Source of the DNA: Reticulitermes speratus
Taxonomy: Eukaryota; Arthropoda; Insecta; Blattodea; Rhinotermitidae
Assembly (NCBI GenBank): GCA_021186555.1
Contig: JAJKFL010000001.1
Coordinates: forward strand, 186,001-250,000
DNA length: 64,000 nucleotides
Direction of reading: 5' to 3'
The notes under the pieces are model-generated. The model ran no database searches and was not told the origin of the DNA. It worked only from the letters and a program-made list of their open reading frames with translations. Shown here piece after piece: positions 47,297 to 58,722 of the stretch. Every line of letters starts with the position of its first letter. The first letter of the stretch is position 1. The translations under genes were made by a program, and so were the position numbers.

Positions 47297-48872
47297 CACT
47301 GTGTGGGCAGACGTAGGATTGTTGTGTCGTAAACATGGTGGTACATATAGTGACCACTGGGCTTTATATTTAAAGACCCAGTCCGTACCGCGCAGTAAAC
47401 ACACTCCGTCTCAGTTATACAAACCAATCAGTTAATGCTGTACAGTGAAATAATCGCTGTTTGTTCTGAGATCCACACAAAACACATAAATACAGTCCGT
47501 ACCGCGCAGTAAACACACTCCGTCTCAGTTATACAAACCAGTCAGTTAATGTTGTACAGTGAAATAATCGCTGTTTGTTCTGAGATCCACACAAAACATA
47601 TAAATACAGTCCGTACCGCGCAGTAAACACACTCCGTCTCAGTTATACAAACCAGTCAGTTAATGTTGTACAGTGAAATAATCGCTGTTTGTTCTGAGAT
47701 CCACACAAAACATATAAATACAGTCCGTACCGCGCAGTAAACACACTCCGTCTCAGTTATACAAACCAGTCAGTTAATGCTGTACAGTGAAATAATCGCT
47801 GTTTGTTCTGAGATCCACACAAAACATATAAATACAGTCCGTACCGCGCAGTAAACACACTCCGTCTCAGTTATACAAACCAGTCAGTTAATGTTGTACA
47901 GTGAAATAATCGCTGTTTGTTCTGAGATCCACACAAAACATATAAATACAGTCCGTACCGCGCAGTAAACACACTCCGTCTCAGTTATACAAACCAGTCA
48001 GTTAATGTTGTACAGTGAAATAATCGCTGTTTGTTCTGAGATCCACACAAAACACATAAACACACTCCGTCTCAATTATACAAACCAGTCAGTTAATGTT
48101 GTACAGTGAAATAATCGCTGTTTGTTCTGAGATCCACACAAAACACATAAATACAGTCCGTACCGCGCAGTAAACACACTCCGTCTCAGTTATACAAACC
48201 AGTCAGTTAATGCTGTACAGTGAAATAATCGCTGTTTGTTCTGAGATCCACACAAAACACATAAATACAGTCCGTACCGCGCAGTAAACACACTCCGTCT
48301 CAGTTATACAAACCAGTCAGTTAATGTTGTACAGTGAAATAATCGCTGTTTGTTCTGAGATCCACACAAAACACATAAACACACTCCGTCTCAATTATAC
48401 AAACCAGTCAGTTAATGTTGTACAGTGAAATAATCGCTGTTTGTTCTGAGATCCACACAAAACATATAAATACAGTCCGTACCGCGCAGTAAACACACTC
48501 CGTCTCAGTTATACAAACCAGTCAGTTAATGTTGTACAGTGAAATAATCGCTGTTTGTTCTGAGATCCACACAAAACACATAAACACACTCCGTCTCAAT
48601 TATACAAACCAGTCAGTTAATGTTGTACAGTGAAATAATCGCTGTTTGTTCTGAGATCCACACAAAACACATAAATACAGTCCGTACCGCGCAGTAAACA
48701 CACTCCGTCTCAGTTATACAAACCAGTCAGTTAATGCTGTACAGTGAAATAATCGCTGTTTGTTCTGAGATCCACACAAAACACATAAATTCACTCTGTG
48801 GGCAGAACGTAGGATTTTTGTGTGAGAAACTTTGTGGTACATAAAGTAACCAGTGGGCTTTAAAGGGTTAAT
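47297..48872 (-). repeat. composite 114-bp element, copy 4 (~12 units, end modules on both sides)
   Basis: An end module (TGTGTGGGCAGACGTAGG ... GACCACTGGGCTTTA) precedes the array at 47297-47370. Another in the same direction follows it at 48793-48870, ending AAAGGGTTAA. Units run 47380-48792. Three units lack 23 bp (TACAGTCCGTACCGCGCAG region missing, near 48060, 48380 and 48585), giving 91-bp forms. Confidence 0.9.
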
Positions 48873-49330
48873 AGACTTGCGATGTCTCGCTTTTTGTCTC
48901 CAACTCTGCATCACAGTTACCATCTGCTGATGTTAGGCACCTGCTGTAACGCACAGTGGCCACTGGCCGAACAGCACAGCCTCAACACGTTGTCCACCCC
49001 TAGCATTCTCGCAATAAGCAATCAATACTTCCGTAAACAGCCTTAACCCAGTTGCATTTGTAACGGAAATGCGATGTCCTTTCTGGAATGCGCTCTAAAT
49101 TTTACTCAATTTTAGGTGCTTCGCCATTTCCGCGAAGTGACCGGCCAATGCGACGCCGCAAGTCTGTCCCCCCACACAGGCTGTCGACTGGCAGAGCGCT
49201 CGCAACGTCTTCATTCTGTCAGCTATGTCCGCGCTTCCAGGAACGCGACGGGGCTAAGTTCCGAGAATAGCTGCACATGGCGTTTTGTGTATCGCAGATA
49301 ATTTCATTCAACTACGTGGAATATTCCTGC
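48873..49330. other. unassigned sequence
   Basis: No gene recognised. Two overlapping ~60-residue frames at 49088-49301 have no family signature. Confidence 0.35.
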
Positions 49331-49334
49331 GCGA

Positions 49335-49765
49335 TAAGCTGATAATTCCTTAGCTGGTCAGGAAATCCCCGCATTTTATGGAAACTTAAGGTTCATTACC
49401 GTGCTCACAAAAGCTGGCAGGTTTTTTTTTACCCGGAACCAGACGAATCTATTCGACGCTCATCCCTGCTATATTCTTCAAGTTCCATTTTAACATCAGC
49501 GTCGCACGGTTAGGCCTTCCAAGCGGCTCTTCACTTCAGATTTCCCCACCAACACCCTGCATGTATTTCCGTTTTTTCCCATGCGTGCCACATGCCTCCC
49601 CCATCTCGCCCTGCTTCATATGTTCACCCGCAGCACACGTCATGAAGCTCCTCTCTATGCAGTTGTCTCCAGTCTCATATTACGTCCGCCCCCTCAGCAC
49701 CCTGTTCTACGACACCCTCAGCCTATGTTCGTCCCTTAACGTGACAGACCACCTTTCACGCCTCG
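49335..49765 (-). mobile_element. LINE 3' end, 5'-truncated
   Basis: Carries the tail complement (TTAGCTGGTCAGGAAATCCC, CCGCATTTTATGGAAAC) and the ORF part CCCATGCGTGCCACATGCC. Same layout as 15.9 and 28.1 kb. The plus-strand frame across it is an antisense artefact. Confidence 0.68.
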
Positions 49766-50250
49766 ACAAAAACCAAGCAAAATTACGGTTCTTCGTATTT
49801 AGCTCTCATGTTTTGGACAGCAAACCTGAAGACAAAATATTGACACGACCGCATTACGGACAAAAGCACATTTATGAGATGCGAGGTGAAGATGGGATCT
49901 GGTTCATGACGCCGTGTACTCTAACAGGTGATTGCATGCTTCAGGCCTTCTCCGAAACGTCGGCATGAACTGCACTAGACTGGTGTCCGCTGAAGCAAAT
50001 CATTCCAACAACTATCTGTGGCACTCTGTGAACGCTAGCACGTGTAACTACACCGTGCCACGTGTTGTGACTGTGTTGTAGCTAAGAATGACAAGACAGT
50101 CCTAATTTGAGAAGAATATGGAACTTACAAGTCTCGGTGCAGAACAGGGGTGTCACAAACGATGCCAGCCAGTTCAGTTAATACAGACGTCTCAGTGGCC
50201 TTGTTGCAACTACGAAACGTGTCCTGGCTGTGTTCTTTCTTTAACTGCAT
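49766..50250. other. unassigned; CGAAACGT motif at 49955
   Basis: The only recognisable feature is TTCTCCGAAACGTCGGCATG near 49950, shared with the fold-back family. Confidence 0.35.
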
Positions 50251-50425
50251 TATGTAAAGACGCCAACATTGTAATAGCGTCGGCGATGGATGAATGAGTG
50301 AGTACGGAACAAACTGACAACAACACGAAGTGCTGAGAGACAAATCTATCGCAGTGCGACTTTGTCCACGACAAATGCCACATGGACTGGCGTCGGATCG
50401 AATGTATCAGCGTCAAAGAATGTCT
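50250..50425 (-). mobile_element. diverged SINE-C fragment without array
   Basis: The blocks GATGGATGAATGAGTGAGTA and GCGACTTTGTCCACGACAAA, then a degraded head, follow reversed SINE-C with one body unit only. Confidence 0.55.
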
Positions 50426-50480
50426 TTTAATTTATCAGCTTTCATAATATTCCAGCACAGGCCTAAAGCCTCAGAGAAGT

Positions 50481-50724
50481 TTGCCGTCGCTGTACAGTCA
50501 CGTGCAGCAGTTGCCGTCGCTGTACAGTCACGTGCAGCACTTGCCGTCGCTGTACAGTCACGTGCAGCACTTGCCGTCGCTGTACAGTCACGTGCAGCAC
50601 TTGCCGTCGCTGTACAGTCACGTGCAGCACTTGCCGTCGCTGTACAGTCACGTGCAGCACTTGCCGTCGCTGTACAGTCACGTGCAGCACTTGCCGTCGC
50701 TGTACAGTCACGTGCAGCAGTTGC
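50481..50724. repeat. 30-bp tandem array, 8 copies
   Basis: The unit is TTGCCGTCGCTGTACAGTCA plus CGTGCAGCAC. Read in all open frames as 10-residue repeats; not coding. Confidence 0.94.
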
Positions 50725-50750
50725 CAGCATCAAGACAGCTAACGAGGCAG

Positions 50751-51015
50751 TAAAGTCTTTTTTTTTCAATGGCTCGACAGCCCCTAGGGGGCCTAGGCCG
50801 CCTCACTGTTCGAGGCTTCACGATCACACTCAGACACACCACACTCGGTAGGACTCCTCTGGACCAGTGATCAGCTCGTCGCAGAGACCTCTACCTGACA
50901 ACACACAACACTCACAACAGACAGACATCCATGCCCTAGGCGGTATTCGAACCCACAATCCCAGTAAGCGAGCGGCCGCAGACCGACGCCTTAGACCGCA
51001 CGGCCATTGGGATCG
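50751..51015 (-). mobile_element. SINE-B, near full length
   Basis: The poly-T side is at 50757. The body includes CGGTAGGACTCCTCTGGACC; the complement of box B (GGTATTCGAACCCACAATCC) and of the head (CTTAGACCGCACGGCCA) is at the right. Close to the 34829 copy. Confidence 0.85.
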
Positions 51016-51430
51016 GCGCAGTAAAGTCGTACATGCAGTAACTATACCGTGAGTGCGCAGTGTTCTTAGCGCTGTGTTAGCCTAATGACAACGTGCTGCT
51101 TACAGTAACGTGCCGACCGCCTTTAATGTCAAAATTCGCTGTTTGGCGCGCGTACCGAGCGTTTGGGACCCTCGCATAGGGTGTGTTTCAAAAAAGCGTT
51201 TTTCTAGAGAAATCACCATGAAGAGTAATTAACACAAGTAATTAACACGACAAGTAATTAACACGACAAGGCACAGTCTCAAGGTGCTACCGAGATGTCC
51301 AAATAGGTAGAAAGTTCTACTTAAGAAAGAGCAATTCCGTTAATATCGATACAAAACGTCAAACTGTCCCATAATAACATACAGCAGCTAAATACGTGTC
51401 TGTGCTTATTTAACTAATATGTCTTGGAGA
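51016..51430. other. unassigned sequence
   Basis: Apart from a short triplication of AGTAATTAACACGAC near 51220-51270, nothing recognised. Confidence 0.35.
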
Positions 51431-51539
51431 CGTACGCAAAAATGGAGGTATAGCTCCATGCACTCTTCACGCTAATGGACGGAAGCGTGTGGTCAGCTTC
51501 ACGGTGTGGTGTAGTCACATATTCATGGACACTTCGATC

Positions 51540-51612
51540 CTTAGACGGGACTATCGCGTCTCGAAACGTCGGGCACCACTCGCCCAGAGACGCCGCGCGC
51601 CGTCCCGCAAGA
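51540..51612. mobile_element. CGAAACGT-family fragment
   Basis: CGTCTCGAAACGTCGGGCAC followed by GAGACGCCGCGCGCCGTCCC matches the outer part of the 46830 element. Confidence 0.5.
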
Positions 51613-51613
51613 A

Positions 51614-52066
51614 GAGTGACCTCAAACTTTCGACTTCCACAAAAGGTCCAGCCAGTATTTTCGACCAGAACAGTGACCTCAAACCTTCGACTTCCACAAA
51701 AGGTCCAGCCAGTATTTTCGACCAGAACAGTGACCTCAAACTTTCGACTTCCACAAAAGGTCCAGCCAGTATTTTCGACCAGAACAGTGACCTCAAACCT
51801 TCGACTTCCACAAAAGGTCCAGCCAGTATTTTCGACCAGAACAGTGACCTCAAACTTTCGACTTCCACAAAAGGTCCAGCCAGTATTTTCGACCAGAACA
51901 GTGACCTCAAACCTTCGACTTCCACAAAAGGTCCAGCCAGTATTTTCGACCAGAACAGTGACCTCAAACCTTGACTTCCACAAAAGGTCCAGCCAGTATT
52001 TTCGACCAGAACAGTGACCTCAAACCTTCGACTTCCACAAAAGGCCCAGCCAGTATTTTCGACCAA
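51614..52066. repeat. 57-bp tandem array, 8 copies
   Basis: The unit contains AGTGACCTCAAACCTTCGAC and GGTCCAGCCAGTATTTTCGA. The first six units alternate strictly between CTTTCG and CCTTCG, i.e. a 114-bp dimer. The final units are all CCTT type. Confidence 0.94.
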
Positions 52067-52518
52067 AGTCACGCATCAGACCGCCGCTACTGCAGCAGGT
52101 GGCTATGTGGCAACTCTGCACAACCTGCCACTGAGCCCTCACGAAGGGTGGCTGGGATTTTGAAAGCATCGTGTAGTGCGTCGTTTTTCCTTCCACATGA
52201 CCGGCCTACTAGCCACACACAAAACATACGTCCATTTCTCATCAGCCAAAGTCTCTTCCCCAGTTTAGTGCTTGAAAAGTAGGAGGCGCCAAAGTCAGGA
52301 CACGGGAAGTCATGGGTTCGCATCTGGGCCAAAAGTCTAGCTTTGTGTTTCCTCAGTCCCTCCATGCAAATGCTGGTATACTCGCTCACATCACCAGTTC
52401 CTTACACGTCACTTCCGGTTCATGGTTCACTAAAGGTAAGACCCGGGCTGCAGGCAGTCCGAGCAAGTGAGAGTCTCGTTGAGCAAACAGTCGTTACGAT
52501 GTGTGCAGGTTGGCTGCA
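52067..52518. other. unassigned sequence
   Basis: A 100-residue minus-strand frame (52087-52389, starting MSEYTSICMEGLRKHKARLL) lacks a recognised domain. It may be another dispersed repeat. Confidence 0.35.
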
Positions 52519-53358
52519 GAATGACAGCAGTGGTATCTGCAGGAGCTACACACTACACACTACACGTGACAGCAGTGGTAACTGCAGGAGCTACACACTA
52601 CACACTACACGTGACAGCAGTGGTATCTGCAGGAGCTACACACTACACACTACACGTGACAGCAGTGGTATCTGCAGGAGCTACACACTACACACTACAC
52701 GTGACAGCAGTGGTATCTGCAGGAGCTACACACTACACACTACACGTGACAGCAGTGGTATCTGCAGGAGCTACACACTACACACTACACGTGACAGCAG
52801 TGGTAACTGCAGGAGCTACACACTACACGTGACAGCAGTGGTATCTGCAGGAGCTACACACTACACGTGACAGCAGTGGTAACTGCAGGAGCTACACACT
52901 ACACACTACACGTGACAGCAGTGGTATCTGCAGGAGCTACACACTACACACTACACGTGACAGCAGTGGTATCTGCAGGAGCTACACACTACACACTACA
53001 CGTGACAGCAGTGGTATCTGCAGGAGCTACACACTACACACTACACGTGACAGCAGTGGTATCTGCAGGAGCTACACACTACACGTGACAGCAGTGGTAT
53101 CTGCAGGAGCTACACACTACACACTACACGTGACAGCAGTGGTATCTGCAGGAGCTACACACTACACACTACACGTGACAGCAGTGGTATCTGCAGGAGC
53201 TACACACTACACACTACACGTGACATCAGTGGTATCTGCAGGAGCTACACACTATACACTACACGTGACAGCAGTGGTATCTGCAGGAGCTACACACTAC
53301 ACACTACACGTGACAGCAGTGGTATCTGCAGGAGCTACACACTACACACTACACGCTG
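52519..53358. repeat. 45/37-bp tandem array, ~19 copies
   Basis: The unit is AGCTACACACTACACACTAC plus ACGTGACAGCAGTGGTATCT and GCAGG. Three units lack one ACACTACA, giving 37-bp forms. Confidence 0.94.
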
Positions 53359-53429
53359 CACGACCGCAGAATGGGGTTTGAATCCCCTCAGGGGCACCGA
53401 TTTTTCTTTTCGGCACTGCGCCAATATGC

Positions 53430-54018
53430 TCTAGGACCCACATAACATGGCCTAGGCCCCACACATGCTCTAGGACCCACATAACATGGCCTAGGCCCCA
53501 CACATGCTCTAGGACCCACATAACATGGCATAGGCCCCACACATGTTCTAGGACCCACACAATATGCTCTAGGACCCACACAACATGACCTAGGCCCCAC
53601 ACAACATGGTCTAGGTCCCACACATGTTCTAGGATCCACACAACATGGCCTAGGCCCCACACATGCTCTAGGACCCACACAACATGGCCTAGGCCCCACA
53701 CATGTTCTAGGACCCACATAACATGGCCTAGGTCCCACACATGTTCTAGGACCCACAAAATATGCTCTAGGGCCCACACAACATGGCCTAGGCCCCACAC
53801 ATGTTCTAGGATCCACACAACATGGCCTAGGCCCCACACATGCTCTAGGACCCACACAACATGGCCTAGGCCCCACACATGTTCTAGGACCCACACAATA
53901 TGCTCTAGGACCCACACATGCCCTAGGACCCACACAACATGACCTGGGCCCCACACAACTTGCTCTAGGACCCCCACAACATGACCTGGGCAACACACAA
54001 CATGCTCTAGGACCCACA
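53430..54018. repeat. 39-bp tandem array with irregular units
   Basis: Mix of half-units of ~19 bp: ACATG(C/T)TCTAGGACCCAC and ACAACATGGCCTAGGCCCC. Half-units are lost or doubled in places. Open minus-strand frames of 235-248 residues are repeat artefacts. Confidence 0.92.
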
Positions 54019-54019
54019 C

Positions 54020-54180
54020 GCCCTCGCACCGGGGGCTCATTACCAGATGGTAAACGAACGGATCGTGAAGCTGACCATTCACTTCCACCTGGCACCGAGG
54101 CTAAGAATGCGTGGAGTCATACTTCCACTCTGTTGCCCATCTCCGTCGCGCAGTGCAAAATTAAGAACGGGAACTTTACT
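54020..54180 (+). mobile_element. degraded SINE-A fragment
   Basis: GAAGCTGACCATTCACTTCC, GCACCGAGGCTAAGAATGCG and GGAACTTTACTGTTACC follow the SINE-A 3' half. Sits between the 39- and 44-bp arrays. Confidence 0.55.
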
Positions 54181-55764
54181 GTTACCGTGCTGTGTTGGGA
54201 CTAGCCTACAGCTCTTATATTGCTGTTACCGTGCTGTGTTGGGACTAGCCTGCAGCTCTTATATTGCTGTTACCGTGCTGTGTTGGGACTAGCCTGCAGC
54301 TCTTATATTGCTGTTACCGTGCTGTGTTGGGACTAGCCTGCAGCTCTTATATTGCTGTTACCGTGCTGTGTTGGGACTAGCCTACAGCTCTTATATTACT
54401 GTTACCGTGCTGTGTTGGGACTAGCCTGCAGCTCTTATATTGCTGTTACCGTGCTGTGTTGGGACTAGCCTGCAGCTCTTATATTGCTGTTACCGTGCTG
54501 TGTTGGGACTAGCCTGCAGCTCTTATATTGCTGTTACCGTGCTGTGTTGGGACTAGCCTGCAGCTCTTATATTGCTGTTACCGTGCTGTGTTGGGACTAG
54601 CCTACAGCTCTTATATTGCTGTTACCGTGCTGTGTTGGGACTAGCCTACAGCTCTTATATTGCTGTTACCGTGCTGTGTTGGGACTAGCCTACAGCTCTT
54701 ATATTGCTGTTACCGTGCTGTGTTGGGACTAGCCTACAGCTCTTATATTGCTGTTACCGTGCTGTGTTGGGACTAGCCTGCAGCTCTTATATTGCTGTTA
54801 CCGTGCTGTGTTGGGACTAGCCTACAGCTCTTATATTGCTGTTACCGTGCTGTGTTGGGACTAGCCTACAGCTCTTATATTGCTGTTACCGTGCTGTGTT
54901 GGGACTAGCCTACAGCTCTTATATTGCTGTTACCGTGCTGTGTTGGGACTAGCCTACAGCTCTTATATTGCTGTTACCGTGCTGTGTTGGGACTAGCCTA
55001 CAGCTCTGATATTGCTGTTACCGTGCTGTGTTGGGACTAGCCTGCAGCTCTTATATTGCTGTTACCGTGCTGTGTTGGGACTAGCCTACAGCTCTTATAT
55101 TGCTGTTACCGTGCTGTGTTGGGACTAGCCTGCAGCTCTTATATTGCTGTTACCGTGCTGTGTTGGGACTAGCCTGCAGCTCTTATATTGCTGTTACCGT
55201 GCTGTGTTGGGACTAGCCTACAGCTCTTATATTGCTGTTACCGTGCTGTGTTGGGACTAGCCTGCAGCTCTTATATTGCTGTTACCGTGCTGTGTTGGGA
55301 CTAGCCTACAGCTCTTATATTGCTGTTACCGTGCTGTGTTGGGACTAGCCTACAGCTCTTATATTGCTGTTACCGTGCTGTGTTGGGACTAGCCTACAGC
55401 TCTTATATTGCTGTTACCGTGCTGTGTTGGGACTAGCCTACAGCTCTTATATTGCTGTTACCGTGCTGTGTTGGGACTAGCCTACAGCTTCTTATATTGC
55501 TGTTACCGTGCTGTGTTGGGACTAGCCTACAGCTCTTATATTGCTGTTACCGTGCTGTGTTGGGACTAGCCTACAGCTCTTATATTGCTGTTACCGTGCT
55601 GTGTTGGGACTAGCCTACAGCTCTTATATTGCTGTTACCGTGCTGTGTTGGGACTAGCCTACAGCTCTTATATTGCTGTTACCGTGCTGTGTTGGGACTA
55701 GCCTACAGCTCTTATATTGCTGTTACCGTGCTGTGTTGGGACTAGCCTGCAGCTCCTATATTGC
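54177..55764. repeat. 44-bp tandem array, 36 copies
   Basis: The unit is GCTCTTATATTGCTGTTACC plus GTGCTGTGTTGGGACTAGCC and TACA or TGCA. The A/G at that site alternates in blocks. Starts at the tail of the degraded SINE-A, whose ACTTTACTGTTACCG ending overlaps the unit. Confidence 0.95.
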
Positions 55765-55879
55765 TCATTTGCTTGGTTTTCCCCAGTCTGTCCACAGGAA
55801 TGCTGGGATAATATCGTGTAAAGAAGACACATTGTTGTCGTTCTCATCCTCACGATTCATAATCATCTTAACATCTCAA

Positions 55880-56305
55880 CCGACGTAATGTAGCCGCTGT
55901 GGTTAAAGCACCATAGTGTGGAGGTCCTGAGGAAGATATTTGGGCCAAAGAGGATGAATGAAGGGTGGCTGGAGTAAAATACATAGTGAGGACCTTCACG
56001 CTTTGTGCTGTTCGCCATATATAACTGGCGCGATAGAAAAAGGAGGATAAGATGGACGAGGCATGTGGCACGCAAGGGAGAGAAATGTATACGGGATTTT
56101 GGTGCGAAAATCTGAAAAAGGAGACAACTTGGAATATCTGTGTTTAGATGCAGATAGCGCTAAAATCTATCTGATGGAAATATAATGTGGAAGATGTGAT
56201 GTGGATTTATGTGGCTCAGGAAAGGAAAAAGTGGTGGGCTCTTGTGAACACGGTAATGAACCCTCGGGTTCCATACAACGCGGGGACTTGCTTCACTGGC
56301 TGAGA
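55880..56305 (+). mobile_element. LINE 3' end with reverse transcriptase ORF C-terminus remnants
   Basis: The plus strand reads VLRKIFGPKRMNEGW, later RRIRWTRHVARKGEK, then the WLRKGKSGGLL-type tail and the non-coding end (CGCGGGGACTTGCTTCACTG). I recall the pattern LRKIFGPKR ... RMRWAGHVARMGE ... WRALVNTVMNLRVP from a LINE ORF of cockroach-type genomes. It is the best-preserved copy here and the reference for the other LINE pieces. The frame is broken in several places and the clade is not certain. Confidence 0.75.
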
Positions 56306-57060
56306 AGCTTTTAGCTTGCCGAGAACTGGCTTCATTCGCAGTTACGCACATATTTACTGAAACAATCGACTGATGTTTTTGGATTAGTTAGTACACAAAG
56401 AAACCAGCATGTTTGGGGGGAAAGAAAAATGCACAAGTCAAATAAAGATAGGCAGCACGGCGGCACAAACGGCAGTGGACAGAGGCAAACCTGTATCTCA
56501 CGGAATCTCTGTTCTTTTGGTGAGTCCAACCTCAACCTCTCGGCACGCAGGCAGAAACCTGCCACAGTTGCCTCTCGCGCTTTATATTACGGGCCTGAGA
56601 GGGGTTTTATTGCGGAGGAGACAGGTACAACAACGAGAAAGGTATGGGCGGAAATGTAGCATGCATCGAAGAGAAAAGAAATGGAAATTGGAGGATCAAA
56701 TCACTTAGAAGGAAGTATAATACTAAAATGGATCATAAAGGATATAATGAAAGGGAATGAGTGAAATGAATCCATCTGACTGACAGCAGTGTGCAGCTGC
56801 GGCCCCTGTTAACACTATTCAGGCTCTGGGGAATAGCCTGACCAGCTAAGCGACTGTTGGCTTCTCAACAAAGCAACTGCTCCATGGCGTTAGTACAGCG
56901 CGTCCCTTTTATCGTGTCCCCAAGCACGGTAGCTTTACTGGATACGAAGCCTGCATCCACCGGACATTCTGTAAGAGCTGCGGTGATCAGGGTGGCCATA
57001 AATGTGACACACCGTAGAAGTTCATCACCTTTTTCATAAGAAATGGTTACTGGACGATTC
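56306..57060. other. unassigned sequence
   Basis: Contains frames up to 99 residues on both strands with no motif, splice context or conserved pattern I can name. Confidence 0.35.
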
Positions 57061-57062
57061 CT

Positions 57063-57375
57063 CAAAAGGTAAAGGTAAAGGTAAAGCAATCCCATTACAG
57101 GCCTGGACAGGCCCTTAGGGTTCCAGGAGGTTGAGGCTCCCAGATTTATAGACAATCGGCACATGAAGATGGTAAGGTTGTCAGCCCTACGCACCGGCCG
57201 CCTTTACCTCCCAGGAAATATTCCTGGTACTCATTTCTGTTAGAGGCTGAGTCGGCCCCAGGGCCATAGTGCGACCGAAAGGATTACGTCAATGAAAAAT
57301 TCCAATCGGGAATCGAACCCGCGACCTTCCGGCTTGTAGAGCAGGAAGATCTCCTCAGCCACATTTACCCAGTTC
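57063..57375 (-). mobile_element. SINE-D, tRNA-derived, TTTACC tail
   Basis: The tail (GGTAAA)n is at the left. The 3' half is related to SINE-A (complement of GGGAGGTAAAGGCGGCCGG). The head is different: complement of box B is CGGGAATCGAACCCGCGACC, followed by CCGGCTTGTAGAGCAGGAAG. A sister family sharing its 3' region with SINE-A, probably recognised by the same LINE machinery (inference). Confidence 0.78.
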
Positions 57376-58432
57376 ACATCTAACGCGAGTCTAATCGTAA
57401 CAGTATCCTCCGTCTACTCTTAGGTCTACCAAAGTTTCCTTTCAGCGAGTGGCCACCTTACAGTGTACAGTCCTGTCCAGTTCACACTGCACTCTCCGTT
57501 ATGCAGCTCCCCAGGGCAGTAAGATATAAAGATTACGGCACAATGGAATGGTACGCCGTGTTGTTTGGTAGTCCAGTTCAGGGTAGTAGATGGAGGAATC
57601 AGGTTCCTTTGAAATGTTTGATACCTATCTACCAAACTACACGGCGTCACGTGCCACAACACCGTAATACTGTAATGACTTTTAATGGCTCCTGTGTATG
57701 GAGTACACGGCTGTGTATGGAGTACACGGCTGTCATCAGCAGCACATTGCCTGCACGTAGGCCTTTAACAAACAGAACGTTTCGTAGCCTGGATCTGCCT
57801 CCGACTTCAGGCCGGGAAGGAGACATGGGCGGTACCTACTGTTGAACAAGCGATACAGAGTTTGTCACTGACCAACACAGCAGGATTCCCCCCCAATGTC
57901 TTCTCCGAAACGTCGTGCTGTCAATAAACCTACAAGATGGCAACGTCCAAAGTTTGTTACAATCTTCTGTCGCCAGAATTCTTTACAGTGATTTTCTGGT
58001 TTCCTGTTTGAGGTACCTTGACACTGAAGATTGCAGGTTACTCCGAAACGTTGGTACCTCACGTACCAGAGTACGTAACCTGTAAGCAAGTGTCCAAGCT
58101 TCGCACAGTTTCTAATGTGATGCGGCAGTGTAGGAACTACACAACGTCTTGGCGTCTTTTGCGAGACCCTTGCAGAGGTTCCTTTTTTTACCTCTAGAGC
58201 CCTGATGGGACTACAAGATGGTTTTACAGCCCTTCGTTCCCCGCCACCTGTTACCCCAAAGCGTCAGAGGTCCTCCCCCAGTGCTTTCAGAGAAAAGAGA
58301 TTTCTTTCCATCTTTTGTCTGCTTCCCCGATGACGTCTGCCGCCCTTCGGCAGACACAACGCCCTCACCAGCAGACTGCTTGTTGTTTGTCGGGGTTTTG
58401 GGGCAAAGCGCAGCTCCAAAAGAGGTCATACA
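57376..58432. other. CGAAACGT-family pieces and unassigned sequence
   Basis: 57426-57662 encodes on the minus strand LWHVTPCSLVDRYQTFQRN, familiar repeat text of this family. TCTTCTCCGAAACGTCGTGC lies at ~57900 and TTACTCCGAAACGTTGGTAC at ~58030. The rest is unassigned. Confidence 0.5.
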
Positions 58433-58722
58433 GTAAAGTACAGTAAAGTTCTCCCTAGAACAGGTCATGATGGCCCAGAGGGGGAGTAGACGTATAGCTC
58501 TACTCTTTCTTTACCCCGGCACTAGATGGGGGTGGGTGGTCAACTCCACGCCCCGGCCGCTTTACCCCCGAGAAAGAGACCCGGTACCCACTGTATAGGA
58601 GGCTGGGTGGGCCCCAGAGCCGGTCTGGACGGGTGCGAAAAATCTCGCCCCCACCGGGATTCGATCCCGGACTGTCCAGCCCGTAGCGAGTCGCTATACC
58701 GACTGAGCTATCGCGACCCACA
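58433..58722 (-). mobile_element. SINE-A, full length
   Basis: From the CAGTAAAGTTCTCCCTAG side at the left through ATAGCTCTACTCTTTCTTTA and CTTTACCCCCGAGAAAGAGA to the tRNA-like head (complement of box B GGATTCGATCCCGG, box A CCGACTGAGCTATCGCG) at 58660-58720. Both promoter boxes look intact. Confidence 0.9.

Noticed and set aside
51414-52072. Four overlapping frames of 160-190 residues
   Set aside because: 57 is divisible by 3, so the array is open in several frames; not genes.
53355-53410. tRNA-like box B (GGTTTGAATCCCC)
   Set aside because: No box A at the right distance and no cloverleaf visible; probably a SINE scrap.
53342-54095. Minus-strand frames of 235 and 248 residues rich in Gly, Pro, Trp and His
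   Set aside because: 39-bp array artefact; unit lengths are irregular and no signal or splice context is seen.
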